Below, piece by piece: positions 62,328 through 64,000 of a stretch of 64,000 nt of DNA. The stretch is from contig CALUVH010000011.1 in assembly GCA_944324175.1 (NCBI GenBank), positions 1-64,000 on the forward strand, given 5' to 3'. Both the position numbers and the translations under genes were made by a program. The stretch's first letter is position 1. The number at the start of each line of letters is the position of its first letter. The notes under the pieces are model-generated. The model was not told where the DNA came from, ran no database searches, and worked only from the letters and a program-made list of their open reading frames with translations. This DNA comes from Candidatus Gastranaerophilales bacterium. Its GTDB lineage: Bacteria > Cyanobacteriota > Vampirovibrionia > Gastranaerophilales > Gastranaerophilaceae.

Positions 62328-64000
62328 ATGGGCGTCGGTGGCGTAAACAATACGAATACAGACCTATCCATATATAAGAAGTTGAATACACAAACGACTT
62401 CTACTACAGCTAAACCAGACTACATGACAAAGGATGGTTCACTTTTCAATGCTCCTGGCGTAAAAAGTTTATATGGAAGCAGTAGTGCAAGTACAACCTC
62501 AACGATAACCCCACAAAAAGGTGATACCTCAAATTCAGGTACACCAATTGTTGCATCCGATGGAGACGGATCTTCTGGTACTCAAAGTGCTGATGATTTA
62601 ATCAAAGGAAAAAGTGCATCAGAAGGACGTGCTGCAGCAAAATCAGCTCAAGAACAACAAGGTCCGGTAAAACAACAAACAACTGTTACCGAGCAAAATA
62701 CAGGAACCACCAACAGTATTTCATCTCAAACTCAACAAACTGCTCAACAAGTCAAAAAAGATAATCAAAGCTTCAAAGCAACAAATAATAAAACACAAAA
62801 TTCTTTCAAAAAAACCAATCAAGAAATAAAAGACATCAATAAATCAATTCAAACCGAACAAGCAGAACTTACAAGTTTAACAAGCGAATTGGATGCATTG
62901 GTAAATGCTGATAAAACAGGTATAGGAACACACAGTGCATTCAGCTTAAATCTCGCAGGAACAGAACAAAGTGGAAGTGCTGATGCTAACACTGGTGATA
63001 TGGACAAAATCCAAGATCTGCAAAATCGCATAGGTGAAAAGACAAATGTTATTCAACTATATAATCAAAAAGTGACAGTCCTCACTAAAACTTCAAATAC
63101 AACATTGCGTTCAATGGAAAGAGTAAACAATGCTTACGTTAAAACAACTCAAGCTACCCAAAAACAAGTTGAAGCAAATCAAAATGAAGTATCAGGATTT
63201 ATGAAGTTTGCGAACGACTTCAATGAAATAGCAACAACAGTAACTCAAGTTGGTCAAACTGTTAAATATGCTGGTATGGCATTTATAGCTATGGGTGGTA
63301 TTCCTATTGTAGGTGCTGCTTTAGCAGCTGCAGGTAATGTAATGAAACCAATAGGAGAAGCTACAGAAGCTATCGGAAACTATGGTCAATGTGCAGCTAA
63401 TGTTATGTTAGCAGCCGGTAATATTGCTGAAGGTAACTTTGTCGGAGCTCTTACAAATATTGCAACCGCAGTTCAAACTGGAGCATCAGCTGTTCAATCT
63501 ACTAAAGCAGCTAAAAATGACTTCAAAGCTCTTGGTAAAGAGACAGATGCAGCAACAAAAGCTGCTGATGAAGCAATGCAAAAAGCAGATGAAGTCAAAG
63601 AAAAAGCTGCTGAAAAAGCTCAAGGAGCTACCTCAACAGGCGCACCTGATCCTACAGCACCTATGGATGCTAAACCTACAAGTCTTGCAGAAATGGCTGA
63701 CACGCCTGAAATGCCTGAAAAGATAGAAGTTCCAGGTTCCGCATCGACTACAACAACAGCTACAACGACTACCACAACTACAGCAACAGCTACTACAGGT
63801 GTACCTGATCCTACGGCACCTTTGGATGCTAAACCTACAAGTTTAGCAGATATGGCCAAAGGCACAGAACTTCCTGATAAAATTGAAATCAAAGAAGGTT
63901 CAGGCTTAGATAAAGCTATTAAAGCAGCTAATAAAGATGTTAAACTGAAGGCTGAAGCAAAAGCAGCTTGGGCAGAACTTAAGGCTGATTCTAAAAAGAT
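62328..64000 (+). CDS. Large repeat-containing protein with hydrophobic segments (3' end outside window)
   Basis: Not recognised. It is open for 557 codons to the window edge. It starts MGVGGVNNTN after AGGAGA. Residues 1-160 are Ser/Thr/Gln-rich. 164-195 form a coiled coil ('NQEIKDINKSIQTEQAELTS'). Hydrophobic segments lie at 312-336 ('VKYAGMAFIAMGGIPIVGAA') and about 356-385. Lys/Ala-rich helices follow. A 31-residue unit beginning 'APDPTAP' then occurs twice, separated by a nearly pure Thr/Ala linker (about 473-490). There is no signal peptide. A coiled coil plus a glycine-rich hydrophobic hairpin is reminiscent of secreted pore-forming translocators, but nothing ties it to one. Confidence 0.75.
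   Translation, partial: MGVGGVNNTNTDLSIYKKLNTQTTSTTAKPDYMTKDGSLFNAPGVKSLYGSSSASTTSTITPQKGDTSNSGTPIVASDGDGSSGTQSADDLIKGKSASEGRAAAKSAQEQQGPVKQQTTVTEQNTGTTNSISSQTQQTAQQVKKDNQSFKATNNKTQNSFKKTNQEIKDINKSIQTEQAELTSLTSELDALVNADKTGIGTHSAFSLNLAGTEQSGSADANTGDMDKIQDLQNRIGEKTNVIQLYNQKVTVLTKTSNTTLRSMERVNNAYVKTTQATQKQVEANQNEVSGFMKFANDFNEIATTVTQVGQTVKYAGMAFIAMGGIPIVGAALAAAGNVMKPIGEATEAIGNYGQCAANVMLAAGNIAEGNFVGALTNIATAVQTGASAVQSTKAAKNDFKALGKETDAATKAADEAMQKADEVKEKAAEKAQGATSTGAPDPTAPMDAKPTSLAEMADTPEMPEKIEVPGSASTTTTATTTTTTTATATTGVPDPTAPLDAKPTSLADMAKGTELPDKIEIKEGSGLDKAIKAANKDVKLKAEAKAAWAELKADSKK
63639..63890 (+). repeat. Two 31-codon direct repeats with a Thr-rich linker
   Basis: 63639-63731 and 63798-63890 encode 'PDPTAP(M/L)DAKPTSLA(E/D)MA' followed by a '(E)(M/L)P(E/D)KIE' end, with an ACA/ACT-rich stretch between them that codes almost only Thr and Ala. 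Similarity is high at DNA level, so further copies may follow beyond the window. Confidence 0.8.

Noticed and set aside
1..64000. Insertion sequences, prophage, CRISPR or integrated element
   Set aside because: No transposase, integrase, phage structural gene or regularly spaced repeat array was seen. The single tRNA genes show no attachment-site duplication.

Overview
The window is AT-rich, densely coded bacterial DNA with no mobile elements and no CRISPR array. It most resembles a gut Cyanobacteriota of the Vampirovibrionia/Melainabacteria type (Candidatus Gastranaerophilales). The case rests on: two pseudopilins with the near-invariant 'FTLAEVLITL' type N-terminus; an SLH-domain envelope protein; a diderm toolkit (KdsA, an AsmA/TamB-like lipid-transfer protein, an LktA-type filamentous adhesin); anaerobe markers (rubrerythrin, a C_GCAxxG_C_C protein); and many unrecognised proteins that look lineage specific. 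The assignment is inferred from gene content, not from a marker-gene tree.

Layout. 1-4.6 kb: the end of tRNA-Tyr, a P-loop kinase, a GT61 glycosyltransferase, an unknown gene and an SLH protein. 4.6-14 kb: coupled umuC and rqcH-like genes, an nfeD-SPFH membrane pair, a stand-alone SIS protein after gatB, and a MalK-like ABC ATPase overlapping a PAS/kinase protein that lacks its key catalytic residues. 14-17.7 kb: aroQ, a candidate small RNA, unknown genes, then the first XRE regulator/pseudopilin pair. 17.7-26.8 kb: lysS, adenine deaminase, a redox protein, a protein with a threefold repeated domain, a 2-hydroxyacid dehydrogenase and two tandem paralogous membrane proteins. 26.9-34.6 kb: an exported trehalose-synthase-like GH13 enzyme, an acyltransferase and a 1271-residue filamentous adhesin.

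34.7-47.8 kb is metabolic and regulatory: a flavoprotein, a PhoR/PhoB-like two-component pair, a PHP phosphatase, a three-step serine operon (class V aminotransferase, serA, serB), and a galactose locus (galK-galT, divergent sugar symporter, galM with a macrodomain gene). 48-55.8 kb: tRNA-Gly, the second XRE/pseudopilin pair, a kdsA-MBL-pheS operon, a zinc-ribbon/radical-SAM pair, two unknown membrane-associated proteins and folP. 55.8-64 kb: a 1479-residue AsmA-like protein, rubrerythrin, a 61-residue protein, fabI, and a large repeat-containing protein that runs off the window.

The least explained parts are: two divergent XRE/pseudopilin modules, each with its own palindrome inside the pilin promoter; a candidate small RNA with an unpaired anti-Shine-Dalgarno-like stretch and an architecture like cyanobacterial Yfr1; a set of unrelated small proteins that share a short aromatic-x-Gly motif near one end; and the apparent pseudokinase tied to a sugar-ABC ATPase.
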